Shown here piece by piece: positions 44,959 through 52,500 of a stretch of 52,500 bases of DNA. Source of the DNA: Mangrovibacillus cuniculi (GTDB lineage Bacteria > Bacillota > Bacilli > Bacillales > R1DC41). The stretch lies in the NCBI RefSeq assembly GCF_015482585.1, contig NZ_CP049742.1, positions 2,750,001-2,802,500 on the forward strand. Reading direction: 5' to 3'. The position numbers were made by a program, and so were the translations under genes. Under the pieces are notes generated by a model. It was not told the DNA's origin and made no database searches. It worked only from the letters and a program-made list of their open reading frames with translations. Position 1 is the stretch's first letter. Every line of letters begins with the position of its first letter.

Positions 44959-45882
44959 TTGGTACGTATCGCAAATTCAATTACAGAATTAGTTGGTCAA
45001 ACACCTATTGTGAAGTTAAACAGACTAACAGGTCCTAATGATGCAGAAGTGTACTTGAAGTTAGAATATATGAATCCAGGTAGCAGTGTAAAAGATCGTA
45101 TAGCACTCTCTATGATTGAAGCAGCTGAAAAAGCTGGTCATTTAAAAGAAGGGGACACCATTGTTGAACCTACTAGCGGAAATACAGGTATCGGTTTAGC
45201 TATGATTGCTGCTGCAAAAGGATACCGTACCATCCTGGTTATGCCAGAAACAATGAGTTTAGAACGCCGCAACCTTTTGCGAGCATATGGAGCAGAACTT
45301 GTATTAACTCCTGGTCCTGAAGGGATGAAAGGTGCAATAAAAAAAGCAGAAGAGTTGGCTAAAGACACTGGTTATTTTATGCCGCAACAATTTGAGAACG
45401 AAGCAAACCCAGCTATCCACGAAAGAACAACAGGTCCTGAGATTGTAGAACAAATGGGAGAACAATTAGATGCATTTGTTTCTGGTATTGGTACTGGTGG
45501 GACGATTACGGGTGCTGGAGGAGTCTTGAAAGAAAAGTATCCTGACATACAGATTTACGCGATTGAACCTAAGGATTCTCCTGTATTATCAGGTGGAGAT
45601 CCTGGACCTCATAAAATTCAAGGAATTGGAGCTGGTTTCGTTCCGAGTATTTTGAATCAAGAGATTTATGATGGGGTTATAACAGTAGCAAATGAAGATG
45701 CGTTTGCTACAGCTAGAAAAGCAGCGAAAGAAGAAGGTATCCTAGGCGGTATTTCATCTGGGGCTGCCATTTACGCAGCGTTACAAGTAGCGAAAGAATT
45801 AGGAAAAGGAAAAAAAGTCTTAGCAATTATACCTAGTAACGGTGAAAGATATTTAAGTACACCTCTTTATCAATTCGATTAA
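44959..45882 (+). CDS. cysK: Cysteine synthase A
   Basis: A 307-residue O-acetylserine (thiol)-lyase making cysteine from O-acetylserine and sulfide. The PLP lysine is K45 in NPGSSVKDR, the substrate loop [12 protein letters not shown] near residue 72, the phosphate loop [10 protein letters not shown] near 178 and SSGAA near 266. The C-terminal SPLYQ-type ending (STPLYQFD) marks the CysK form that binds partner proteins; in B. subtilis it works with CymR. TTG 44959 follows GGAGTGAG and gives the family N-terminus; GTG 44950 overlaps that site. Confidence 0.95.
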   Translation: MVRIANSITELVGQTPIVKLNRLTGPNDAEVYLKLEYMNPGSSVKDRIALSMIEAAEKAGHLKEGDTIVEPTSGNTGIGLAMIAAAKGYRTILVMPETMSLERRNLLRAYGAELVLTPGPEGMKGAIKKAEELAKDTGYFMPQQFENEANPAIHERTTGPEIVEQMGEQLDAFVSGIGTGGTITGAGGVLKEKYPDIQIYAIEPKDSPVLSGGDPGPHKIQGIGAGFVPSILNQEIYDGVITVANEDAFATARKAAKEEGILGGISSGAAIYAALQVAKELGKGKKVLAIIPSNGERYLSTPLYQFD

Positions 45883-45910
45883 AAAAACGCGCCGATGAGC
45901 GCGTTTTTTT
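45881..45910 (+). terminator. cysK terminator
   Basis: AAAAAAACGCG (45881-45891) pairs with CGCGTTTTTTT (45900-45910) around an eight-base loop; the stop codon overlaps the left arm. Confidence 0.92.
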
Positions 45911-45995
45911 ATTGCCAGATACTAACTGAGTAAACTATCTAGCCTGATGAAATAAATGTCGTGTATCATGGAAGAATGAATAGAGAGAAAAGGAC

Positions 45996-47402
45996 GTGGA
46001 CAAGTTGAATTGGACGATACAATACAAACAGTTTCCTTTATCGGAAGAGGCGTTTTTTGCACACTATGAACAAATAACGTTGGCTAAGGAATTTCATGTC
46101 TTATTAGAGAGTGGACGTAGTGGGAGATATCACATCGCTGCTTGGGAGCCTTTAGTAAGGGGTATTGGAAATGATGAAGGTTTACAAGTTGAAAACTTTC
46201 GTACGGAGAAAGTGGAAATGAAAGTTGGGGATCCGTTGGTCTTGTGGGAGCAATACTTGAAATCCATGGAAATAGAGATACCTTTAGAATATCCTGCTCC
46301 TTTTGTAGGTGGTGCCTTAGGGTATATAACATACGACTATGCGCGTTATATTGAGAAGTTACCAAACTATGCTCAGGATGACAGTGCTATTCCTGTAATG
46401 GAGTGGACGGTCTATCAACAATGGGCGGTGTATGATAAAGAAACATCTTTAGTAACAAGAGCGGCAATGGTATCAGAAAAACGAAGTGAAACGATAGAGG
46501 CTTGGGATGAGTGTCACATGGTTGAGGAAAAGGTGGATTTAACAGAGCCAGTTGAATTATCCTCGCTATTAGAAGTATCTATGGAAGAATCGGAATTTAT
46601 ACAAGCAGTAGAAAGAATTCAAGAATATATTCGATCAGGTGATGTGTTTCAAGTAAATCTTTCCGTGCGACAAATGAAAAAACTGAATGTAAAGCCTTGG
46701 CACGTATATAAAGTACTTCGTAAAATTAACCCTTCCCCATATATGTCTTTTATTTGGACTCCGGAAAGAGCGATAGTGAGTGGGTCTCCAGAACTGTTGA
46801 TAAAGAAATCGGATTTAGAGATATCAACTAGACCGATAGCTGGAACTAGATCTAGAGGTAAGACGGAAGAAGAAGACCAAAGACTAGAGGCGGAGTTATT
46901 ATCAAACACGAAGGAAACTGCTGAGCACCTAATGTTAGTTGATTTAGAACGCAATGACTTAGGGAGAGTTGCTGTCTATGGAACGGTTGAAGTAGATGAG
47001 TTTATGACGATAGAGAAATACTCGCATGTAATGCATTTAGTTTCTTCTGTAAAAGCACGAGTGAAAGATGATCAATCATTAAGTAGTATTATACGTGCTG
47101 TGTTTCCTGGAGGAACGATTACAGGGACTCCAAAAGTACGTACGATGGAAATCATAGATGAACTAGAACCAGTAAGAAGAGGATTGTATACAGGTTCTAT
47201 CGGATGGATTGGTTTTAATCGAGATATGGAGTTGAATATTGTCATACGTACGATGGTGGTAGAGCAAGAGAGCGCATATGTACAAGCTGGTGCAGGTGTA
47301 GTGATAGATTCTGTACCAAAGTATGAGTACAAAGAAAGTCTTAAAAAAGCGAAAGCGATGTGGGTGGCAAAAGACATAGCGGAAAGGGAGTACAAAAAAT
47401 GA
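45996..47402 (+). CDS. pabB: Aminodeoxychorismate synthase component I
   Basis: A 468-residue chorismate-binding enzyme that aminates chorismate to ADC for p-aminobenzoate and folate. Core motifs are YIRSGDVFQVNLSVR near residue 210, SPELLIKK, TRPIAGTRSRGKTEEED near 278, HLMLVDLERNDLGRV near 312 and FPGGTITGTPKVRTMEII near 368. The family lysine is in PIAGT-type PabB as expected. GTG 45996 is kept, but it lies only 2-3 bp after AAAAGGA; TTG 46005 is possible. First gene of the folate operon; its stop overlaps pabA (ATGA). Confidence 0.92.
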   Translation: MDKLNWTIQYKQFPLSEEAFFAHYEQITLAKEFHVLLESGRSGRYHIAAWEPLVRGIGNDEGLQVENFRTEKVEMKVGDPLVLWEQYLKSMEIEIPLEYPAPFVGGALGYITYDYARYIEKLPNYAQDDSAIPVMEWTVYQQWAVYDKETSLVTRAAMVSEKRSETIEAWDECHMVEEKVDLTEPVELSSLLEVSMEESEFIQAVERIQEYIRSGDVFQVNLSVRQMKKLNVKPWHVYKVLRKINPSPYMSFIWTPERAIVSGSPELLIKKSDLEISTRPIAGTRSRGKTEEEDQRLEAELLSNTKETAEHLMLVDLERNDLGRVAVYGTVEVDEFMTIEKYSHVMHLVSSVKARVKDDQSLSSIIRAVFPGGTITGTPKVRTMEIIDELEPVRRGLYTGSIGWIGFNRDMELNIVIRTMVVEQESAYVQAGAGVVIDSVPKYEYKESLKKAKAMWVAKDIAEREYKK

Positions 47403-47995
47403 TTGTGATGATTGATAACTATGACTCTTTTACCTATAATCTCGTTCAGTATTTTGGAGAATTGGGACAAGAACTACTAGTAAAGCGAAATGATCAAATC
47501 AGTTTAGAAGAATTAAAGGCATGGAATCCATCTTTAATTATTATCTCCCCAGGGCCGTGTACGCCTAACGAAGCGGGAATATCATTAGAAGTTATTAAAC
47601 GATTCGCGGGAGAAACACCTATCTTTGGTGTGTGTTTGGGGCACCAAGCTATTGCTCAAGTTTTTGGAGGTAACATCATTCGGTCTGAAAGTCTTATGCA
47701 TGGAAAAACCTCTGTAGTCAAACATGATGGGAAAGGCCTCTTTAAGGGGGTAGAACAAGATACTATGGTAACCAGATATCACTCTTTAACCGTTGAAAAA
47801 GAATCAATCCCTTCTTCCTTGCAAGTGACATCCATAGCAGATGATGGGGATATTATGGGTCTTAGACATACTGTATATCCCATCGAAAGTGTTCAGTTCC
47901 ATCCTGAATCCATTATGACTGCAGAAGGGAAGAAGATGGTTCGAAATGTTGTGGAGTGGGCAATATCTTATAGAAAAGAGCAAGTAACCATATGA
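47399..47995 (+). CDS. pabA: Aminodeoxychorismate/anthranilate synthase glutamine amidotransferase
   Basis: A 198-residue class I glutaminase feeding ammonia to PabB. The triad is visible: the nucleophile in GVCLGHQAIAQVFGG near residue 79, and His-Glu in VQFHPESIMT near 169. The N-terminal MIDNYDSFTYNLVQYFGELG (in part) is typical. In B. subtilis this subunit also serves anthranilate synthase (amphibolic, trpG), likely here too if no trpG lies in the trp operon. ATG overlaps the pabB stop; GGGAG upstream. Confidence 0.95.
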   Translation: MIVMIDNYDSFTYNLVQYFGELGQELLVKRNDQISLEELKAWNPSLIIISPGPCTPNEAGISLEVIKRFAGETPIFGVCLGHQAIAQVFGGNIIRSESLMHGKTSVVKHDGKGLFKGVEQDTMVTRYHSLTVEKESIPSSLQVTSIADDGDIMGLRHTVYPIESVQFHPESIMTAEGKKMVRNVVEWAISYRKEQVTI

Positions 47996-48816
47996 GCAAA
48001 GTAGCGTTTAATGGTGACATAGTAGATCAGGCAAAAGCGGTTGTCTCTATTTTTGACCATGGCTTTGCGTATGGGATGGGTATTTTTGAAACAATAAGGC
48101 TAAAGAACGGTAAACCGTTATCCTGGGATAAACATATGAGAAGAATGAAAGGATCATTAGAATCATATGGAATTGAATTTCAGTTGGATGAACAACAATG
48201 GTTATCTGTTATTCAACATTTATCTCTACTTAATAATCATGAAGATGGTGTGGTTAAAATACAAGTAACAGCAGGAGCGGAGAGTAGTCTATATGTAGAG
48301 AGGTATACGAATCCACACTGGTTCATCATCACAAGATCAAAACCAAAAATGTTTCCTGAGTGGGAAGCGGTAGTAGTACCCATTGAGAGAACTACACCGG
48401 AGACGAATGTTAGGGTTAAATCTCATCAGTACGCAAATAACATTTTGGCGAAAAGAGCTGTGGGAAATAAAGAGGGGGTAGAAGGCCTTTTTCTTGATCC
48501 TATAGGGAACGTAGTAGAAGGGATTACTTCGAATGTATTCTTTGTTAAACAAAACAAGGTATTTACTCCACCGCTAGAATCTGGATGCCTACCAGGTATC
48601 ATGAGAAGTAATGTGTTGGAGTATATGAGGGACTTAGGAATAGAGGTCGAAGAAAAGAACTTCTTATTAGAAGAAATGCATCAGGCCACAGAAATGTTTT
48701 TTACTAATGCAGTTCAAGGAATTATGCCGGTTAAACATTTAGATGCTCTTGGGACCTTTGCAGGTGTAAAAGGAAGCATCACTTCTGCATTACAGAAAAT
48801 GTGCGATAATAGATGA
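47992..48816 (+). CDS. pabC: 4-amino-4-deoxychorismate lyase
   Basis: A 274-residue fold-type IV PLP enzyme that releases pyruvate from ADC to give p-aminobenzoate. FDHGFAYGMGIFETIRLKNG near residues 20-40 (quoted in part) holds substrate residues; the PLP lysine is in RVKSHQYANNILAKR near 142, and EGITSNVFFV near 176 and the GCLPGIMR loop near 197 are typical. Coupled to pabA by ATGA overlap. About 20 residues shorter than the B. subtilis protein I recall. Confidence 0.92.
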   Translation: MSKVAFNGDIVDQAKAVVSIFDHGFAYGMGIFETIRLKNGKPLSWDKHMRRMKGSLESYGIEFQLDEQQWLSVIQHLSLLNNHEDGVVKIQVTAGAESSLYVERYTNPHWFIITRSKPKMFPEWEAVVVPIERTTPETNVRVKSHQYANNILAKRAVGNKEGVEGLFLDPIGNVVEGITSNVFFVKQNKVFTPPLESGCLPGIMRSNVLEYMRDLGIEVEEKNFLLEEMHQATEMFFTNAVQGIMPVKHLDALGTFAGVKGSITSALQKMCDNR

Positions 48817-48833
48817 AGAAATAGGTGAGTAGT

Positions 48834-49655
48834 ATGAGAGAACAAACGAAGAAAGTACTGGAAGCTAATCGAACATTAATCATGGGGATTGTGAACGTTA
48901 CGCCAGATTCATTCTCTGATGGAGGAAGGTATACTAACAAAGATACACTTCTTAAAAAAGTGGATGAGTTGATACGAGATGGAGCAGATGTAATTGATGT
49001 TGGTGGAGAGTCTACTAGGCCAGGGGCGACGTCCATCTCAAGAGATGAAGAGCTTAGTCGTGTCATTCCAGCAATTGAATCCATAAGAAGTAACTTTGAA
49101 ATTCCAATCTCTATTGATACGTACAAAGCAGAGGTGGCAAGGCAATCTATCTTAGCTGGAGCTGACTTAATTAATGATGTGTGGGGTGCAAAGAAAGATC
49201 CGATGATGGCCGGAGTTGCTGCTGGATTAACTGTGCCCATTATCCTTATGCATAACAGAGAGAGAAAAGAGTATCAAAATTTCTTAGAGGAGTATATTGC
49301 AGATATTCAAGAATCTATTGTGACTGCTAAGAATGCAGGTGTAAAAGAAGAGTTTATTTGGTTAGATCCTGGTGTTGGTTTTGCGAAAACACATGAACAA
49401 AACTTATTAGTGTTAAACCATTTAGATAAACTTGTAGAACTAGGGTATCCAGTATTACTAGGGACTTCTAGAAAAAGTGTCATTGGTCACGTGTTAGACC
49501 TTCCTGTAGAAGAGAGGTTAGAAGGAACTCTAGCTACTAATTGCTTTGGGATAACAAAGGGATGTAAGATGGTCCGAGTCCATGACGTCAAAGAAATGAA
49601 ACGTGCAGCAAAAATGACGGATGCTATGATGAGGGTAGGTGACATGATTGGATAA
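48834..49655 (+). CDS. folP: Dihydropteroate synthase
   Basis: A 273-residue TIM-barrel enzyme (sul) joining p-aminobenzoate to the pterin pyrophosphate; the target of sulfonamides. Signatures are MGIVNVTPDSFSDGGRY near residues 17-33, DVGGESTRPGATSI near 60, the NDVWGA strand, WLDPGVGFAKTHEQN near 182 and LLGTSRKSVIG near 215. ATG 48834 lies a few bases after AGGTGAG; GTG 48825 is part of that site. Overlaps folB by 8 bp. Confidence 0.96.
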   Translation: MREQTKKVLEANRTLIMGIVNVTPDSFSDGGRYTNKDTLLKKVDELIRDGADVIDVGGESTRPGATSISRDEELSRVIPAIESIRSNFEIPISIDTYKAEVARQSILAGADLINDVWGAKKDPMMAGVAAGLTVPIILMHNRERKEYQNFLEEYIADIQESIVTAKNAGVKEEFIWLDPGVGFAKTHEQNLLVLNHLDKLVELGYPVLLGTSRKSVIGHVLDLPVEERLEGTLATNCFGITKGCKMVRVHDVKEMKRAAKMTDAMMRVGDMIG

Positions 49656-50007
49656 AATTAAAGTAAATGATATGGAATTTTACGGTTATCATGGTGTTTT
49701 CCCTGAAGAAACGAAGTTAGGACAACGTTTTCGTGTATCTCTAGTAGTGACTTTAGATTTATCTAAAGCTGGAAATACAGACAATCTAACATATTCAGTT
49801 AATTATGCTGAACTATACAATCGATGTCATGCTATAGTAGAGGGAGAACCGGTGAAGTTGGTTGAAGCTTTAGCTGAGCGCATTTGTCATAAAGTACTGT
49901 CGGACTTTCCTATTGTTGAAGAAGTAACAGTTAACGTTGTCAAACCAGATCCTCCTATCCCTGGTCATTACCGCTCAGTTGAAATAGAAATGACGAGGAG
50001 TAGATAA
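49648..50007 (+). CDS. folB: Dihydroneopterin aldolase
   Basis: A 119-residue tunnel-fold enzyme splitting dihydroneopterin to hydroxymethyl-dihydropterin and glycolaldehyde. FYGYHGVFPEETKLGQRF near residues 10-27 includes the substrate Glu and Tyr; the catalytic lysine is in VNVVKPDPPIPGHYRSVEIE near 97. TTG 49648 is the start, overlapping the end of folP, with GAGGGTAGGTG upstream inside that gene. Confidence 0.94.
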   Translation: MDKIKVNDMEFYGYHGVFPEETKLGQRFRVSLVVTLDLSKAGNTDNLTYSVNYAELYNRCHAIVEGEPVKLVEALAERICHKVLSDFPIVEEVTVNVVKPDPPIPGHYRSVEIEMTRSR

Positions 50008-50008
50008 A

Positions 50009-50530
50009 ATGAATAGTGCATTTATATCTTTAGGTACAAACCTTGGGGACAGACAAAAATTTTTGACTTTGGCCATTGATGAATTGAGCGCTCAATGTGT
50101 ATATCCAGAGAAAATATCTTCTATTTATGAAACAGAACCGGTAGGATTTACGGACCAACCCAATTTTTTGAATATGGTGGTTAAAGTTGCGACTAACCAT
50201 TCTTCTAGTAAATTATTAGAGATATGCTTAAAGACAGAAAAGAAACTAGGTAGAATAAGGGATTTGAGATGGGGCCCTCGAACAATTGACCTTGACATTT
50301 TGTTATTTAATCAAGAAAATATGGTATCAGAGGAGCTAACAATTCCACATCCGAGGATGCAAGAAAGAGCTTTTGTGCTCGTCCCACTTCTAGAGATTGA
50401 ACCGAACATCGAGCTTCCTGGAGAGGAAATCCCCTTGAATAGCGTTCTTAACGAAATACCTGATAAAGAAGGAGTTCGGTTATGGAAACAGATAAATGGG
50501 GAAGGCGCATTCGTGCATTCAGGAAATTAA
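50009..50530 (+). CDS. folK: 2-amino-4-hydroxy-6-hydroxymethyldihydropteridine pyrophosphokinase
   Basis: A 173-residue HPPK that pyrophosphorylates the pterin for FolP. AFISLGTNLGDR opens the protein, and the Mg-binding RWGPRTIDLDILLF near residue 89 with HPRMQERAFVLVPL near 113 identifies it. It begins one base after the folB stop with GAGGAG upstream. Its last 49 bp overlap yazB in another frame. Confidence 0.96.
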   Translation: MNSAFISLGTNLGDRQKFLTLAIDELSAQCVYPEKISSIYETEPVGFTDQPNFLNMVVKVATNHSSSKLLEICLKTEKKLGRIRDLRWGPRTIDLDILLFNQENMVSEELTIPHPRMQERAFVLVPLLEIEPNIELPGEEIPLNSVLNEIPDKEGVRLWKQINGEGAFVHSGN

Positions 50531-50694
50531 AAGGATTTACGCAAGAGACATTCGCTAAAGAGGCTGGGATGTCTGTTTCAGTACTTGGAGAATTAGAAAG
50601 AGGTTCTAGGTTGCCAAGAGATGAACAAATTACACGTATAGCTGCGTGTTTAGGTATATCGGTGGACGATTTAAAACCACCTAAAGAAGAATAA
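50482..50694 (+). CDS. yazB: Small XRE-family DNA-binding protein YazB
   Basis: A 70-residue protein that is almost only a Cro/C1-type helix-turn-helix (RRIRAFRKLKGFTQETFAKEAG in part, SVSVLGELERGSRLP, ITRIAACLGISVDDL). AAGGAG stands before the ATG, inside folK. Same place as B. subtilis yazB, between folK and dusB. Targets unknown. Confidence 0.88.
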   Translation: METDKWGRRIRAFRKLKGFTQETFAKEAGMSVSVLGELERGSRLPRDEQITRIAACLGISVDDLKPPKEE

Positions 50695-50709
50695 GATCGG
50701 AGGGATATC

Positions 50710-51702
50710 GTGCTTAAAATTGGTGATATCAAAATAAATAATCAAGTAGTATTAGCGCCCATGGCAGGCGTTTGTAATGCTGCATTCCGATTAACAGTAA
50801 AAGAATTCGGTGCAGGATTAGTCTGTGCCGAAATGGTTAGTGATAAAGGTATTATCATGAAGAATGAAAAGACCATGAACATGTTATATATAGATGAACG
50901 TGAAAAACCAATGAGTTTACAAATCTTTGGTGGAGAGCGAGAAACTCTAGTGGAAGCGGCAAGGTTTGTAGATAAAAATTCAAACGCAGATATTATTGAT
51001 ATAAACATGGGGTGTCCTGTTCCTAAAATTACAAAATGTGATGCTGGTGCCAAATGGCTATTAGATCCTAATAAAATTTATGAAATGGTTTCTGCTGTTG
51101 TAGATGCTGTAGATAAGCCTGTAACAGTTAAAATGCGCATGGGTTGGGATGAAGATCACATTTATGCGATTGAAAACGCGCAAGCTGTGGAACGCGCAGG
51201 TGGAAAAGCTGTCGCACTTCATGGTCGTACAAGAGTGCAAATGTATGAAGGACAGGCTAATTGGGACATCATTCGCGATGTGAAACAAGCGGTCCGTATC
51301 CCTGTTATTGGAAATGGTGATGTAACCACACCTCAGGAAGCAAAGCAGTTGCTAGATCATACGGGTGCAGATGGCGTTATGATTGGGAGAGCTGCATTAG
51401 GAAATCCATGGATGATTTATCGAACTGTGCATTATTTAGAAACAGGGGAGTTAATCCCAGAGCCAGAAGTGCGAGAAAAAATAGAAGTGTGTAAACTGCA
51501 TTTAGATAGATTGATTGCCTTGAAGGGTGAGCGTGTTGCTGTTCGAGAGATGAGAAAGCATGCAGCTTGGTACCTAAAAGGTGTTCGTGGAAATGGTACT
51601 GTTCGTAATCAAATAAACGAAACGGAAACTCGTGACCAATTAGCCGGTGTATTAGATCAGCTTGTCTTAGATGTTGAAGCTAAGGCTGCTCAGGTTGGGT
51701 AA
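50710..51702 (+). CDS. dusB: tRNA-dihydrouridine synthase DusB (YacF)
   Basis: A 330-residue FMN enzyme reducing uridines in the tRNA D loop. LAPMAGVCNAAFR near residue 17 binds FMN, the catalytic cysteine is C110 in PVPKITKCDAGAKWL, and ALHGRTRVQMYEG near 176, GNGDVTTPQEA and GRAALGNPWMI complete the barrel. GTG 50710 follows CGGAGGG by 6-8 bp. It lies 15 bp after yazB and ends at a terminator. Confidence 0.95.
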   Translation: MLKIGDIKINNQVVLAPMAGVCNAAFRLTVKEFGAGLVCAEMVSDKGIIMKNEKTMNMLYIDEREKPMSLQIFGGERETLVEAARFVDKNSNADIIDINMGCPVPKITKCDAGAKWLLDPNKIYEMVSAVVDAVDKPVTVKMRMGWDEDHIYAIENAQAVERAGGKAVALHGRTRVQMYEGQANWDIIRDVKQAVRIPVIGNGDVTTPQEAKQLLDHTGADGVMIGRAALGNPWMIYRTVHYLETGELIPEPEVREKIEVCKLHLDRLIALKGERVAVREMRKHAAWYLKGVRGNGTVRNQINETETRDQLAGVLDQLVLDVEAKAAQVG

Positions 51703-51711
51703 CGTCATATA

Positions 51712-51764
51712 AAACTCAAGGTGTAATTTTTCTAATAGAAAAGTTCTTTCCTTGGGTTTTTCTT
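51712..51764 (+). terminator. dusB terminator
   Basis: AAACTCAAGG (51712-51721) pairs with CCTTGGGTTT (51750-51759) with one T-G; an inner TTTTCTA/TAGAAAA stem shortens the loop. T-rich tail. Confidence 0.7.
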
Positions 51765-51846
51765 TTATGCCTTATTAGATTACATATATATAGATACCAT
51801 CAAAACTATCATGACTTGATTTCAGTCTCAATTTAGTAGAGAATAG

Positions 51847-52500
<654 letters not shown>

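Noticed and set aside
47072-47470. 132-codon open frame on the minus strand across the pabB-pabA junction
   Set aside because: Antisense to two clear genes with no start signal or family resemblance.
48779-49240. 153-codon open frame on the minus strand
   Set aside because: It lies opposite folP, has no ribosome binding site or recognisable domain, and is low-complexity Ser/Thr-rich as expected for a shadow frame.

Overview
This window is a near-origin chromosomal segment of an AT-rich, endospore-forming Firmicute of the family Bacillaceae. The evidence is gene order and protein content: from a 5S rRNA end to lysS the genes follow, almost one for one, the Bacillus subtilis order yaaO-tmk-...-abrB-metS-...-spoVG-gcaD-prs-ctc-spoVC-fin-mfd-spoVT-...-spoIIE-...-tilS-hprT-ftsH-...-cysK-pab/fol-lysS. 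Sporulation genes (yabG, sspF, spoVG, fin, spoVT, yabP, yabQ, spoIIE) and matching sporulation promoters are present. The genus cannot be fixed from sequence alone. No phage, transposase, CRISPR array or accessory island is visible; this is core genome.

Layout. 1-2333: end of an rRNA operon, then yaaO and tmk. 2531-5605: darA, yaaR, holB, ricT, yabA; here holB and ricT form one uninterrupted reading frame because the codon where holB should stop is CGA. 5729-7645: trmN6, yazA, rsmI, meeting abrB (minus strand) at a shared terminator. 7926-8405: a regulatory region with the abrB promoter, Spo0A-box-like heptamers and a perfect 22-bp palindrome. 8406-14637: metG, a 218-bp repeat element, a perfect parS site, tatD, an rpfB/yabE-like gene, rnmV and rsmA. 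14681-19491: yabG, veg, sspF, ispE, purR, ridA, spoVG. 19575-24138: a diverged second copy of the repeat, glmU, prs, ctc, pth, fin. 24176-33305: mfd, spoVT, yabM, yabN, rqcP, yabP, yabQ, divIC. 33354-38676: yabR, two tRNA genes on the minus strand, spoIIE, yabS, yabT. 38727-44707: tilS, hprT, ftsH, coaX, hslO. 44888-52500: cysK, the folate cluster pabB-pabA-pabC-folP-folB-folK, yazB, dusB and the 5' part of lysS.

Functional themes. Translation and RNA modification (metG, lysS, trmN6, rsmI, rsmA, rnmV, tilS, dusB, pth, rqcP, ctc, tRNAs) are interleaved with envelope and nucleotide precursors (glmU, ispE, prs, tmk, hprT), the replisome and repair (holB, yabA, mfd), folate synthesis and sporulation. 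Promoters of several classes can be read from the sequence: sigma-A (rpfB, veg, glmU, yabR, tRNAs), sigma-H (spoVG, exact consensus), sigma-F (fin), sigma-G (spoVT), sigma-K (yabG), a sigma-B-like one (ctc), and a Spo0A-type promoter with a 21-bp spacer (spoIIE).

Most worth checking: the holB-ricT stop-loss fusion, a hairpin that hides the yabP ribosome binding site but is cut by an internal sigma-E-like promoter, the palindromic operators around abrB, and the two-copy repeat family.
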